In this document: positions 19,556-28,327 of the stretch, one piece after another
Numbering within the stretch: position 1 is the stretch's first letter
Layout of the letters: each line of letters begins with the position of its first letter
Assembly (NCBI RefSeq): GCF_036010485.1
Contig: NZ_CP108568.1
Coordinates: 3,665,001 to 3,729,000 of the forward strand
Direction of reading: 5' to 3'
DNA length: 64,000 bases
From: Streptomyces sp. NBC_01198
GTDB lineage: Bacteria > Actinomycetota > Actinomycetes > Streptomycetales > Streptomycetaceae
Translations under genes and position numbers: made by a program
Notes under the pieces: generated by a model
What the model was told of the DNA's origin: nothing
Seen by the model: the letters and a program-made list of their open reading frames with translations, nothing else
The model's database searches: none

Positions 19556-21435
19556 GCGGCACCATCCCTCTTGTTGGCGTTCTCGTCGTCGACGATCTCG
19601 GCGTCCACCACGTCGTCGTCAGCCGGACCCGCCTGGTCGGCACCGGGCTCGCCCGGGCCCGCCTGGGCGCCGGCGGCACCGTCGGGCTGCGCGTTGGCGT
19701 ACAGCGCCTGGCCGAGCTTCTGGCTGGTGGCCGCGACCTTCTCGGTGGCCTCGCGGATCGCGGCGGTGTTCTCACCGTCGGTGGACTCGTTCTTGAGCTT
19801 CTCCTTGAGGTCCGCGATGGCGGCCTCGACCTCGGACTTCACGTCCTCGGGGAGCTTGTCCTTGTTGTCCGCGATGAACTTCTCGGTCTGGTAGGCCAGC
19901 TGCTCGCCCTGGTTGCGGGTCTCGGCGGCCTCGCGGCGCTTGTGGTCCTCGTCCGCGTACTGCTCGGCCTCCTGGCGCATCCGGTCGACCTCGTCCTTGG
20001 GCAGCGAGGAGCCGCCGGTGACGGTCATCCGCTGCTCCTTGCCGGTGCCGAGGTCCTTCGCGCCGACGTGCATGATGCCGTTCGCGTCGATGTCGAAGGT
20101 GACCTCGATCTGCGGCATCCCGCGCGGGGCCGGCGGCAGACCGGTCAGCTCGAACATCCCGAGCTTCTTGTTGTACGCGGCGATCTCGCGCTCGCCCTGG
20201 TAGACCTGGATCTGCACCGACGGCTGGTTGTCCTCCGCGGTGGTGAAGATCTCCGAGCGCTTGGTCGGGATGGTCGTGTTGCGCTCGATCAGCTTGGTCA
20301 TGATGCCGCCCTTGGTCTCGATACCGAGGGACAGCGGGGTGACGTCGAGCAGCAGGACGTCCTTGACCTCGCCCTTGAGCACACCGGCCTGCAGGGACGC
20401 GCCGATGGCGACGACCTCGTCGGGGTTGACGCCCTTGTTGGCGTCCTTGCCGCCGGTCAGCTCGCGCACCAGCTCGGCCACGGCCGGCATACGGGTGGAG
20501 CCGCCGACCAGCACCACGTGGTCGATCTCGGACAGCTGGATGCCGGCGTCCTTGATGACGTTGTGGAACGGGGTCTTGCAGCGCTCCAGCAGGTCGCTGG
20601 TCAGCTGCTGGAACTGCGCCCGGGTGAGCTTCTCGTCCAGGTGCAGCGGGCCCTCGGCGGACGCGGTGATGTACGGCAGGTTGATCGAGGTCTCGGTGGA
20701 CGAGGACAGCTCGATCTTGGCCTTCTCCGCCGCCTCACGCAGGCGCTGGAGGGCCATCTTGTCGCGGCCGAGGTCCACGCCGTGGCCGGACTGGAACTGC
20801 TTGACCAGGTAGTCCACCACGCGCTGGTCCCAGTCGTCACCACCGAGGTGGTTGTCGCCGTTGGTGGCCTTGACCTCGACCACGCCGTCGCCGATCTCCA
20901 GCAGCGACACGTCGAAGGTGCCGCCGCCGAGGTCGAAGACCAGGATCGTCTGGTCGTCCTTGTCCAGGCCGTACGCCAGCGCCGCCGCGGTCGGCTCGTT
21001 CACGATCCGCAGCACGTTCAGACCGGCGATCTCGCCGGCCTCCTTGGTCGCCTGGCGCTCGGAGTCGTTGAAGTACGCGGGGACGGTGATCACCGCGTCG
21101 GTGACCTTCTCGCCCAGGTACGACTCCGCGTCCCGCTTGAGCTTCTGCAGGATGAAGGCGCTCATCTGCTGCGGGTTGAAGTCCTTGCCGTCCAGGTTGA
21201 TCTTCCAGTCGGTGCCCATGTGGCGCTTGACCGACCGGACGGTCCTGTCGACGTTGGTGACAGCCTGGCGCTTGGCCACCTCGCCGACGAGCACCTCGCC
21301 GTTCTTGGCGAAGGCGACGACGGACGGCGTGGTCCTGGCGCCCTCTGCGTTGGTGATGACGGTGGGCTCGCCGCCTTCGAGAACGCTGACGACGGAATTA
21401 GTCGTGCCCAGGTCGATGCCGACCGCACGTGCCAT
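19552..21435 (-). CDS. dnaK: Chaperone DnaK (Hsp70)
   Basis: The 627-residue protein has an actin-like ATPase domain: '[13 protein letters not shown]' at the N-terminus, '[14 protein letters not shown]', and '[13 protein letters not shown]'. The substrate-binding beta-sandwich comes next ('[17 protein letters not shown]'), then a helical lid and a disordered acidic C-terminus. ATG 21435 ('[10 protein letters not shown]') is the start; a longer frame from 21474 would cross an HspR site. It is the first gene of dnaK-grpE-dnaJ-hspR and has two HAIR operators upstream. Confidence 0.98.
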   Translation of the reverse strand: MARAVGIDLGTTNSVVSVLEGGEPTVITNAEGARTTPSVVAFAKNGEVLVGEVAKRQAVTNVDRTVRSVKRHMGTDWKINLDGKDFNPQQMSAFILQKLKRDAESYLGEKVTDAVITVPAYFNDSERQATKEAGEIAGLNVLRIVNEPTAAALAYGLDKDDQTILVFDLGGGTFDVSLLEIGDGVVEVKATNGDNHLGGDDWDQRVVDYLVKQFQSGHGVDLGRDKMALQRLREAAEKAKIELSSSTETSINLPYITASAEGPLHLDEKLTRAQFQQLTSDLLERCKTPFHNVIKDAGIQLSEIDHVVLVGGSTRMPAVAELVRELTGGKDANKGVNPDEVVAIGASLQAGVLKGEVKDVLLLDVTPLSLGIETKGGIMTKLIERNTTIPTKRSEIFTTAEDNQPSVQIQVYQGEREIAAYNKKLGMFELTGLPPAPRGMPQIEVTFDIDANGIMHVGAKDLGTGKEQRMTVTGGSSLPKDEVDRMRQEAEQYADEDHKRREAAETRNQGEQLAYQTEKFIADNKDKLPEDVKSEVEAAIADLKEKLKNESTDGENTAAIREATEKVAATSQKLGQALYANAQPDGAAGAQAGPGEPGADQAGPADDDVVDAEIVDDENANKRDGAA

Positions 21436-21454
21436 GGTGAAATCCTCCTGCTGA

Positions 21455-21475
21455 CTTGAGTGGAACTCGCTCAAG
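21455..21475. promoter_or_regulatory. HAIR operator 1 upstream of dnaK
   Basis: CTTGAGT-N7-GCTCAAG lies 20 bp upstream of the dnaK start and differs from the HAIR consensus at one arm base. Confidence 0.9.
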
Positions 21476-21506
21476 GGTGCCTGAGTGATTTTCTCCTGTC
21501 AACAGA

Positions 21507-21527
21507 CGTGAGCCGAGGCGACTCAAC
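21507..21527. promoter_or_regulatory. HAIR operator 2 upstream of dnaK
   Basis: CGTGAGC-N7-ACTCAAC (read on the minus strand, GTTGAGT-N7-GCTCACG) is a weaker match, 31 bp beyond the first site. Multiple HAIRs are typical of Streptomyces dnaK promoters. Confidence 0.7.
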
Positions 21528-21924
21528 TTAGCGGCGCGCGTCCCGCGCATCCGAGGCCGGGCGCCGGCCCCCGGCACCGGCGGTCGGTCCGCCCGCAGCG
21601 CCGCGAACAGGCGGCCGGCGGCCGGACGGCGCGGGACATCGCAGCGATCCGGCGCCGGCGGGCCGCGTGACCAGCGTCACCCTCCTGGCGGACTGGCGAC
21701 CGCACCCGGTCCGTGATCGCGTACTTCCTGCATATGTGTCACGGTCGCCCGGGTTTCCATCGGAACGGCGTGGCATACGTGACGCGTGTGCGGCGCGCGA
21801 CACAGATCACCAGCGGTGCGGCTTTATGGCCTCCCCGATCCCGGGTAATCTCAGCCAGGACCGCATTAAGTTACCGCTTAGTAGTCCGGTACCCGTTCAC
21901 CGTGCGCAGGCCCGAGGAGCCCCC
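21528..21924. other. Divergent intergenic region, dnaK / Fe-S oxidoreductase
   Basis: No ORF with plausible coding character is seen in these 397 bp. The left part belongs to the dnaK promoter and the right part must hold the promoter of the Fe-S gene. The only non-GC-rich patch is around 21865-21885. No further confident sites were found. Confidence 0.5.
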
Positions 21925-24213
21925 ATGCAACTCGCCGCGATCATCGTGTCGCTGGTCCTCACCGCGGTCGGCGTCGCGCTCTTCGGCCTCGCCATCGCGC
22001 AGATCCACCGGTTCATCCGGCTCGGCAGGCCGGTGCCCGCCGGCAGCCGCACGAACGACCCGCAGGCGCGTACGGCGACCATGCTGCGGGAATTCGTCGG
22101 CCACACCCGGATGAACAAGTGGGGCGTCGTCGGCGTCGCCCACTGGTTCGTCGCGGTCGGCTTCCTGACCCTGGCCCTGACGATCGTCAACGCCTACGGC
22201 CAGCTCTTCAAGGCCGACTGGCTCCTGCCGTGGATCGGGAACTGGCTGCCGTACGAGGTCTACACCGAGTTCATCGCGACCCTCACCACGCTGGGCATCA
22301 TCACGCTGATCGTGATCCGGCTGCTGAACCTCCCCTCCCGGGCGGGCCGCAAGTCGCGCTTCGCCGGCTCGACGGCCTGGCAGGCGTACTTCGTGGAGTA
22401 CGTCGTCCTGGTCATCGGCCTGGCGATCATGACGCTGCGCGGCCTGGAGGGCGCCCTGCACGGCGTCGACCACTACGAGGCCGCGTACTTCGCCTCGTAT
22501 CCGCTGGTGGCCGGCTTCCGCGGCCTGAGCACCGGGACGCTGCAGAACGTCGTCTACGCCACCGCCATGGTCAAGCTGAGCGTCACCATGATCTGGGCCA
22601 TCGTGCTGGGCCTGAACACCGGCATGGGCGTCGCCTGGCACCGCTTCCTGGCCTTCTTCAACATCTGGTTCAAGCGCGAGGCCCACGGCCCGGTCGCCCT
22701 CGGCCCGCTCCAGCCGATGACCAGCAACGGGGTGCCGATCGACTTCGAGGACCCCGGCGAGGACGACGTCTTCGGCGTCTCCCAGGTCGAGCAGTTCTCC
22801 TGGAAGGGCATCCTCGACTTCTCCACCTGCACCGAGTGCGGCCGCTGCCAGTCGCAGTGCCCTGCCTGGAACACCGGCAAGCCGCTGTCGCCCAAGTTGC
22901 TCATCATGTCGCTGCGCGACCACGCCCACGCCAAGGCGCCCTACCTGCTGGCCGGCGGGGGCAAGAACGCCGAGGGCGAGGAGCAGGCGACGCCCGAGCA
23001 GCTGGCCGGCGTCCCGGCCGCGGCCCTGGCCGAGGCCGAGCGCCCGCTGATCGGCACCGCCGAGGAGAACGGCGTCATCGACCCGGACGTCCTGTGGTCC
23101 TGCACCACCTGCGGCGCCTGCGTCGAGCAGTGCCCGGTCGACATCGAGCACATCGACCACATCATCGACATGCGCCGCTACCAGGTGATGATCGAGTCGT
23201 CCTTCCCCTCGGAGGCCGGCACGATGCTCAAGAACCTGGAGAAGAAGGGCAACCCCTGGGGCCTGCCCAAGAAGCAGCGCCTGGCGTGGGTCAAGGAGGT
23301 CGACTTCGAGGTCCCGGTCGTCGGCGAGGACGTCGAGGACCTCACCGAGGTGGAGTACCTGTACTGGGTGGGCTGCGCGGGCTCGCTGGAGGACCGGGCG
23401 AAGAAGACCACCAAGGCCTTCGCGGAACTGCTGCACATGGCCGGCGTCAACTTCGCCATCATGGGCGGCGAGGAGAACTGCACCGGGGATTCACCCCGAC
23501 GCCTGGGCAACGAATTCCTCTTCCAGCAGCTGGGCATGGAGAACGTCGCCATGCTCAACATGGCCTTCGGCGAGGACGAGGACGACCCCGCCACCCGCAA
23601 GCCGCGCTCCGCGAAGAAGATCGTCGCGACCTGCCCGCACTGCTTCAACACCATCGCCAACGAATACCCGCAGCTCGGCGGCGAGTACGAGGTCATCCAC
23701 CACACCCAGCTGCTGCAGACCCTGGTGGACGAGGGCCGGCTGGTCCCCGTCACCCCGGTCGAGGGCCTGATCACCTACCACGACCCCTGCTACCTGGGCC
23801 GGCACAACAAGGTCTACACACCGCCGCGCGAGATCATCGCCAGCGTGCCGGGCCTGCGCAGCGAGGAGATGCACCGACACAAGGACCGCGGCTTCTGCTG
23901 CGGCGCCGGCGGCGCCCGGATGTGGATGGAGGAGCGGATCGGCAAGCGCATCAACAACGAGCGGGTCGACGAGGCCCTGTCCCTCGACCCGGACATCATC
24001 TCCACCGCCTGCCCGTTCTGCCTGGTGATGCTCACCGACTCGGTCAACGGCAAGAAGAACGACGGCACGGCGAAGGAGTCGGTGCAGGTCGTCGACGTGG
24101 CCCAGCTGCTGCTCGACTCGGTACGCACCCCGGCCGCGGCGGTCACCGCCGACGCGACGGCGGGTGCGGCGGGAGCGGCGGGAGCGGCGGCCGGGGACAC
24201 CTCCGCGGGCTGA
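21925..24213 (+). CDS. Membrane (Fe-S)-binding oxidoreductase with NarI-like and CCG domains
   Basis: The 762-residue protein begins with about five transmembrane helices resembling the cytochrome-b NarI/HdrE family (residues 3-250). Two 4Fe-4S motifs follow, 'CTECGRCQSQCP' near residue 302 and 'CTTCGACVEQCP' near 392. Two heterodisulfide-reductase-type CCG regions come next ('CPHCFNT', 'YHDPCYLGRH', 'GFCCGAGG'), then an Ala/Gly-rich tail. It probably moves electrons between a soluble donor and the quinone pool. Its domain order resembles mycobacterial Rv0338c-type proteins; the physiological partner is unknown. ATG 21925 follows a GAGGAG ribosome-binding site. Confidence 0.85.
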   Translation: MQLAAIIVSLVLTAVGVALFGLAIAQIHRFIRLGRPVPAGSRTNDPQARTATMLREFVGHTRMNKWGVVGVAHWFVAVGFLTLALTIVNAYGQLFKADWLLPWIGNWLPYEVYTEFIATLTTLGIITLIVIRLLNLPSRAGRKSRFAGSTAWQAYFVEYVVLVIGLAIMTLRGLEGALHGVDHYEAAYFASYPLVAGFRGLSTGTLQNVVYATAMVKLSVTMIWAIVLGLNTGMGVAWHRFLAFFNIWFKREAHGPVALGPLQPMTSNGVPIDFEDPGEDDVFGVSQVEQFSWKGILDFSTCTECGRCQSQCPAWNTGKPLSPKLLIMSLRDHAHAKAPYLLAGGGKNAEGEEQATPEQLAGVPAAALAEAERPLIGTAEENGVIDPDVLWSCTTCGACVEQCPVDIEHIDHIIDMRRYQVMIESSFPSEAGTMLKNLEKKGNPWGLPKKQRLAWVKEVDFEVPVVGEDVEDLTEVEYLYWVGCAGSLEDRAKKTTKAFAELLHMAGVNFAIMGGEENCTGDSPRRLGNEFLFQQLGMENVAMLNMAFGEDEDDPATRKPRSAKKIVATCPHCFNTIANEYPQLGGEYEVIHHTQLLQTLVDEGRLVPVTPVEGLITYHDPCYLGRHNKVYTPPREIIASVPGLRSEEMHRHKDRGFCCGAGGARMWMEERIGKRINNERVDEALSLDPDIISTACPFCLVMLTDSVNGKKNDGTAKESVQVVDVAQLLLDSVRTPAAAVTADATAGAAGAAGAAAGDTSAG

Positions 24214-24266
24214 CGGCTCCCCGTCCACCGGGCGCCGCCGGACGTGTCACAGGTTGGCAGCAAAGC

Positions 24267-24301
24267 GGCGCCCCGGGCGGACCGCCCGGGCCTGGGGCGC
24301 C
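24267..24301 (+). terminator. GC-rich hairpin after the Fe-S oxidoreductase gene
   Basis: Nested complementary arms GGCGCCCC...GGGGCGCC and GGGCGG-A-CCGCCC lie about 55 nt after the stop codon. Confidence 0.65.
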
Positions 24302-24324
24302 GGGGAGCGGGTACGTTCGAAGGC

Positions 24325-25164
24325 GTGGCTGGATTCGAGAACCGACGAGGACAGGACCCGAACGCACCGGGCGGCTACCCCCCTCCCGCCGGGCCCGGGC
24401 CGTACGCATCCCCCGGCGACCCCGGGCACTACGGTCACGGCGGCCCGCCGCCGTACGACTCCCGGCAGCCGCAGTACGGCCAGCCGCCCGCGTACGACGA
24501 CGCCCCCGGCAACACCCGGGCCTTCACGCTGGGCGAGCCGGCCCCGCTGGCCGACCCGTACGGCCACGACGGCGACAACGTGGCGACGTATCGCGCCGGC
24601 CAGACCACCGCCCCGCCGGCCGGCCCGCGGCTGCACTGGAAGCAGCTGCTCAGCGGCATCCTGCTGCGCCCCGGCCGCACCTTCTGGCAGATGCGCGACC
24701 ACCGCATGTGGGGCCCCGCGCTCACCGTGACCTTCGTCTACGGCCTGCTCGCCGTCTTCGGCTTCGACGCCGCCCGCAAGGACATCCTCGACGCCACCCT
24801 GACCGCCAGCGTCCCCTGGGTCATCACCACCGCCATCGCCGTCACCCTGTGCGGCCTGACGCTGGGCGCGGTCACCAACACGCTGGCCCGCCAGCTCGGC
24901 GGCGACGGTTCCTGGGCGCCGACCATCGGCCTGGCGATGCTCATCACCACCCTCACCGACGCCCCCCGGCTGCTCTTCGCCCTCTTCCTGGGCGGCGCCA
25001 ACGACTTCGTCCAACTGGTGGGCTGGGTCACCTGGCTGGGCTGCGCGGCCCTGATGACGTCGATGGTCGGCAAGTCCCACGACCTGCCGTGGCACAAGGC
25101 GTTGGGGGCCTCGTCGCTCCAACTGGTGGCACTGCTGATGCTGTTCAAGCTGCCGCTGATCTGA
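24325..25164 (+). CDS. Yip1-family integral membrane protein
   Basis: The 279-residue protein has a Pro/Gly/Tyr-rich disordered N-terminus (about 1-95). A Yip1-type domain follows with five predicted transmembrane segments, and 'LLRPGRTFWQMRDH' precedes the first helix, a typical entry to this domain. Bacterial Yip1 proteins have no assigned reaction. GTG 24325 ('MAGFENRRGQDPN') is preferred over longer frames, which would run through the upstream hairpin. Confidence 0.75.
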   Translation: MAGFENRRGQDPNAPGGYPPPAGPGPYASPGDPGHYGHGGPPPYDSRQPQYGQPPAYDDAPGNTRAFTLGEPAPLADPYGHDGDNVATYRAGQTTAPPAGPRLHWKQLLSGILLRPGRTFWQMRDHRMWGPALTVTFVYGLLAVFGFDAARKDILDATLTASVPWVITTAIAVTLCGLTLGAVTNTLARQLGGDGSWAPTIGLAMLITTLTDAPRLLFALFLGGANDFVQLVGWVTWLGCAALMTSMVGKSHDLPWHKALGASSLQLVALLMLFKLPLI

Positions 25165-25267
25165 CCCGGGCGGGACGCTCGGGGCGGCGCCGCGGCCGGC
25201 CGATCACGCGCCGATCACGCAAGGAACGTACAAGACCCCGGCCCCCGGGTCCCGCAGGGTGGGGGGC

Positions 25268-25684
25268 ATGACCACAGCTTTCGATACGAAGATCGCCGTG
25301 CTGCTGCGGGAGGACCTGGAGCCGTGGCAGCGGCTGAACGTGACGGCGTTCCTGGTGAGCGGCCTCGGCACGCACCTGCCCGAACTCATCGGCGAGCCCT
25401 ACGAGGACGCCGACGGCACCCCGTACCTGCCGATGTTCCGCCAGCCGGTGCTGGTCTTCGAGGGCAGCAAGGACGTACTGACCGCCGCCCACACGCGAGC
25501 GCTCTCCCGCATGCTGCCCAGCGCGGTCTTCACCGCCGACCTCTTCGCCACCGGCAACGACACCGACAACCGCGCCGCCGTCCGCGCCGTCCCGACCGCC
25601 GGCCTGGACCTGGTGGGCCTTGCCGTCCACGGTCCGCGCAACGCCGTGGACAAGACCCTCAAGGGTGCGCGCATGCACCCGTGA
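25268..25684 (+). CDS. DUF2000 family protein
   Basis: The 138-residue protein matches DUF2000 in length and pattern ('KIAVLLREDLEPWQRLNV', 'FEGSKDVLTAAHTRAL', 'LDLVGLAVHGPRNAVDK'). The family has a peptidyl-tRNA-hydrolase-like fold with no established reaction. ATG 25268 is chosen, with a G-rich ribosome-binding site just upstream; GTG 25259 is an alternative. It is convergent with dcd, with only 18 bp between them. Confidence 0.75.
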   Translation: MTTAFDTKIAVLLREDLEPWQRLNVTAFLVSGLGTHLPELIGEPYEDADGTPYLPMFRQPVLVFEGSKDVLTAAHTRALSRMLPSAVFTADLFATGNDTDNRAAVRAVPTAGLDLVGLAVHGPRNAVDKTLKGARMHP

Positions 25685-25702
25685 GCGCCCTTGCCCCCGG
25701 TC

Positions 25703-26278
25703 TCACACCTTGGTGCGGTGGAAGTTCATGAACGACCTGGAGGCGGTCGGCCCGCGCTGCCCCTGGTAGCGCGAGCCGTACTGCTGCGAGCCGTACGGGA
25801 ATTCGGCCGGCGACGTCAGCCGGAACAGGCACAACTGCCCGATCTTCATCCCCGGCCAGAGCTTGATGGGCAGCGTCGCCACATTCGACAGCTCCAGCGT
25901 CACATGCCCGGAGAACCCGGGATCGATGAAGCCCGCCGTCGAATGCGTGAGCAACCCGAGCCGCCCCAGGCTGGACTTCCCCTCCAGCCGCGAGGCGACG
26001 TCGTCCGGCAGCGAGATGACCTCATAGGTCGAGGCCAGCACGAACTCCCCCGGATGCAGGATGAAGCAGTCGTCCCCTTCCGGCTCCACCAGCCGCGTCA
26101 GATCCGGCTGCTCCACCGCCGGATCGATATGCGGATACCGGTGGTTCTCGAACACCCGGAAGAACCGGTCCAGGCGCACGTCGATGCTCGACGGCTGCAC
26201 CATCGACGGCTCGAACGGATCCACGCGTACGCGGCCGTTGTCGATTTCGGTCCGGATGTCCTTGTCTGAGAGCAGCAC
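25703..26278 (-). CDS. dcd: dCTP deaminase
   Basis: The 191-residue protein starts '[12 protein letters not shown]' and carries the trimer-active-site motif '[11 protein letters not shown]' with the catalytic Ser/Arg region and '[19 protein letters not shown]' with the catalytic Glu. It deaminates dCTP to dUTP on the route to dTTP. Actinobacterial members may be bifunctional dCTP deaminase/dUTPases; this was not resolved. Length is normal. It is followed upstream by a zinc-ribbon gene in the same direction. Confidence 0.95.
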   Translation of the reverse strand: MLLSDKDIRTEIDNGRVRVDPFEPSMVQPSSIDVRLDRFFRVFENHRYPHIDPAVEQPDLTRLVEPEGDDCFILHPGEFVLASTYEVISLPDDVASRLEGKSSLGRLGLLTHSTAGFIDPGFSGHVTLELSNVATLPIKLWPGMKIGQLCLFRLTSPAEFPYGSQQYGSRYQGQRGPTASRSFMNFHRTKV

Positions 26279-26296
26279 GGGACGACCCTACCCCCG

Positions 26297-26470
26297 CTAC
26301 TTCTCCCCGCCGCTCCCGTCCCCGACCGGCACGGCATGCCGCAGCCGCGCACACCTGGGACACCTCACCAGCCGAGCGGGCCCCAACCGCTGCACCCCCA
26401 ACTGCTGCAACGGAAACGACCCGGTACTGAAGACATGCCCCTCCGCACAACGAACGACAGTGCGCTCCAT
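26297..26470 (-). CDS. Small zinc-ribbon protein
   Basis: The 57-residue protein has two zinc-ligand pairs, 'VRCAEGHVFS' (Cys-His) and 'VRCPRCARLRHAVPV' (Cys-Cys). The sequence type is widespread beside dcd in Streptomyces. ATG 26470 ('MERTVVRC') is chosen; a longer frame to 26509 has no conserved residues. It lies 18 bp upstream of dcd and may share its transcript. Function unknown. Confidence 0.7.
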   Translation of the reverse strand: MERTVVRCAEGHVFSTGSFPLQQLGVQRLGPARLVRCPRCARLRHAVPVGDGSGGEK

Positions 26471-26627
26471 GAAGCCCCTTCCCCAACTCCGCGTGGCCGA
26501 CAAACCCACACATTAGGGGATCCCCCGCCCCACCCCCACGCAGCCACACCGCCCCCGAACCTACCCTCCCCCACCCCACCCGGAGGTAGGGTAGAGTATC
26601 CCCGAAGCACCCCTCGGGGACTTTTCT

Positions 26628-26701
26628 GCGGATGTAGTTTAATGGTAGAACATGAGCTTCCCAAGCTCAGAGCGCGGGTTCGATTCCCGTCATCCGCTCC
26701 A
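26628..26701 (+). tRNA. tRNA-Gly (anticodon CCC)
   Basis: The 74-nt segment folds as a cloverleaf. The acceptor arms are GCGGATG and CATCCGC, and the D-arm contains TAATGGTAGAAC. The anticodon stem TGAGC/GCTCA encloses the loop TTCCCAA (anticodon CCC), and the T-arm is CGGGTTCGATTCCCG. The 3' CCA is encoded. Its 3' half is the integration target of the islands to the right. Confidence 0.97.
26658..26701. repeat. Attachment-site core, left copy (3' part of tRNA-Gly)
   Basis: These 44 bp, from the anticodon loop to CCA, are repeated exactly at 47155-47198 and approximately at 52840-52883 and 53379-53412. They mark the left end of island 1. Confidence 0.85.
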
Positions 26702-26705
26702 CAAG

Positions 26706-26734
26706 AAAGCCCCAGGTCATCGACTTGGGGCTTT
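26706..26734 (+). terminator. Terminator after tRNA-Gly
   Basis: Arms AAAGCCCCA and TGGGGCTTT are followed by a T/G-rich stretch. Related hairpin sequences follow the att copies at 47155 and 53379. Confidence 0.8.
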
Positions 26735-27184
26735 GTTGTTGTCCAGACCAATTCGAGGGCCGCGTGCCATATCCGTGCCATTGGACGGCGAATTGCGGGG
26801 CGCGAATGCACCCGGTGACCGCGGTTGACCGCTGGACGCCGAGGCTCTCTCGAATAGCGAGATGCATTTCCAGTGAGCCGCGTCACAAAAGGTCCCGGAA
26901 AAGATCCCCTTTCGCCCCCCTATGTCACCCCATGGTGAAGCCGGAGTCCCGGCAATCACCGGCCTGACCACGCGCCCGCCCGAAGCCAGACGGGCCGTGC
27001 CACTGCCGTGCCATAAGCGGACCCGCGCCATCGTCCATTCCGTCCGCGACTATTCGCGGAGGACCTCGCCCGGCAGACTGCACGCTGAACCGCGACGACC
27101 CGGAATCCGCGCTCGCCCACAATGACAGCGCCTCAGCACGTGGCGCACGGCCGGAGTTCGGCTTCAGTGTGTCGCGGTCGAAGC
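26735..27184. other. Non-coding start of island 1
   Basis: No credible gene is present in this 450-bp stretch. Several short frames exist but lack coding character. The word CGTGCCA recurs near 26763, 26774, 26997 and 27008. An integrase gene would be expected here next to the att site but is not present. Confidence 0.5.
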
Positions 27185-27338
27185 CAGTCCCTCCCCGCGG
27201 CGCGGGGAGCAGGTCGGGAACATACCCTGCATCTCCGTCGTCCCGGGTCCATCCCCGTGGGCGCGGGGAGCAGCACCACACCATGTGACCAAAGGGCCGG
27301 TGGGTGGGAAGGTCCATCCCCACGGGCGCGGGGAGCAG
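27185..27338 (-). CRISPR. Three-repeat type I-E-like CRISPR remnant
   Basis: Three 28-nt repeats end at 27212, 27273 and 27338. All end in GCGCGGGGAGCAG on the plus strand. Read on the minus strand they begin CTGCTCCCCGCGC, as do common Streptomyces type I-E repeats. The two right copies differ at two bases, while the leftmost is more degenerate, as trailer-end repeats usually are. Spacers are 33 nt (27213-27245) and 37 nt (27274-27310). No cas gene lies in the window. Confidence 0.75.
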
Positions 27339-27445
27339 TCTCGTCCACCTGCGGGTTCACTCGAAAGCCAACTCGGTTCTGACGAACTGCAGCAAGCGGC
27401 GAAGCCCCGTTTCCCACAGGTGCCCACGTGCTGCGGACACGCCTC

Positions 27446-28327
27446 TCACAGAATCCCCTCCCACTTCCAGGGCCGAGGACCGCAACGTCCTCGCAGACAG
27501 TCCACACGGTGTTGAGCCTGATCGCTCCATCGGGGACGTGTAGCCGCGTGCTGGGCAGCGTAAGTGACCAGGCGGAGTTCGCGGGTGCGGGCGAGCATGT
27601 CGTAGCCCTGCCACTCCGTGACATCGCGTCCGTACAGCGCGCAGAAGCGGGCGTAGTCGTGTTCGGTGACGGCCCCAGTCGTCCTGGTGCGCACCGCGGT
27701 TGAAGTGAGGTCCCACTCTGGTGGTCCGACGGAGAACCGTTCCAAGTCCATCAGGAGGCGTTCACCGTTGACGCGCACGATATTGCCGGGCCACGCGTCG
27801 CCGTGGATGGCGCATTCGGGCAGTCCTGGCGGAAGGCCGGCGTCCCAGCGCTGGGCGAGGTCGTCGTGCAGGCCGAGGAGCCAGCGGCGGTCGTTGTCGG
27901 GAAGCGTATTGGCGGCCATAAGACGTTCCCGTACGCGCACGAAAGGGTCCAGGCGGCCAATCGCGAAGTCGGGCGGTGGCAGGTCGTGGAGGTCCCGCAA
28001 GGCCAGGGCGACATCGTCGATCGTGCCGTGGGTGTGGGACGGGACCTCCTCCCAGAAGGTGATGACGTGTCCGGCTCGCTCAAGGGGCTGCTCGACATCG
28101 AGGGGCGCGACCGTACGGACGCCGTTGTCGGCAAGCCAGCGGGCAACGCGTATTTCTCTCAAGGCCGTGGCCAGCCGGTCCGGCGGTGCGATCCGTACGA
28201 CCACTCCTGAGACACGCCATATCTGGTTCTCAGCGACCCGTACGGGCTCGGCGCCCCGCGAATCAATGCCGACCGCAGCGCACGCTTCGTCGAGGGCCGC
28301 GCGGCCGCGTTCCGACGTGCTCGTCAT
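27446..28327 (-). CDS. Aminoglycoside-phosphotransferase-fold kinase
   Basis: The 293-residue protein has the APH/choline-kinase fold. Nucleotide-binding strands are near the N-terminus ('VRVAENQIWRVSGVVVRIA'), the catalytic loop is 'IHGDAWPGNI' (about residue 174) and the metal-binding segment is 'LLMDLERF'. Both essential Asp residues are present, so it should be an active small-molecule kinase; the substrate is unknown. The ATG overlaps the stop of the upstream regulator gene (ATGA), so the two form an operon. Nothing shows that it confers drug resistance. Confidence 0.75.
   Translation of the reverse strand: MTSTSERGRAALDEACAAVGIDSRGAEPVRVAENQIWRVSGVVVRIAPPDRLATALREIRVARWLADNGVRTVAPLDVEQPLERAGHVITFWEEVPSHTHGTIDDVALALRDLHDLPPPDFAIGRLDPFVRVRERLMAANTLPDNDRRWLLGLHDDLAQRWDAGLPPGLPECAIHGDAWPGNIVRVNGERLLMDLERFSVGPPEWDLTSTAVRTRTTGAVTEHDYARFCALYGRDVTEWQGYDMLARTRELRLVTYAAQHAATRPRWSDQAQHRVDCLRGRCGPRPWKWEGIL

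Noticed and set aside
22119-25271. 1050-codon frame overlapping the Fe-S oxidoreductase and Yip1 genes
   Set aside because: Arg/Pro/Gly-rich shadow frame; the Fe-S and Yip1 frames carry all motifs.
26667-26886. Minus-strand frames reading 'RMTGIEPAL' over tRNA-Gly
   Set aside because: This peptide is the well-known translation of the antisense strand of tRNA genes and is not a protein. It recurs at the att copies for the same reason.
26735-27184. Possible integrase gene next to the tRNA
   Set aside because: No Arg-His-Arg-Tyr catalytic pattern could be found in any frame; only unrelated short frames exist.
27446-28327. Aminoglycoside resistance gene
   Set aside because: The APH fold is shared by many small-molecule kinases, and nothing in sequence or context points to antibiotic substrates.
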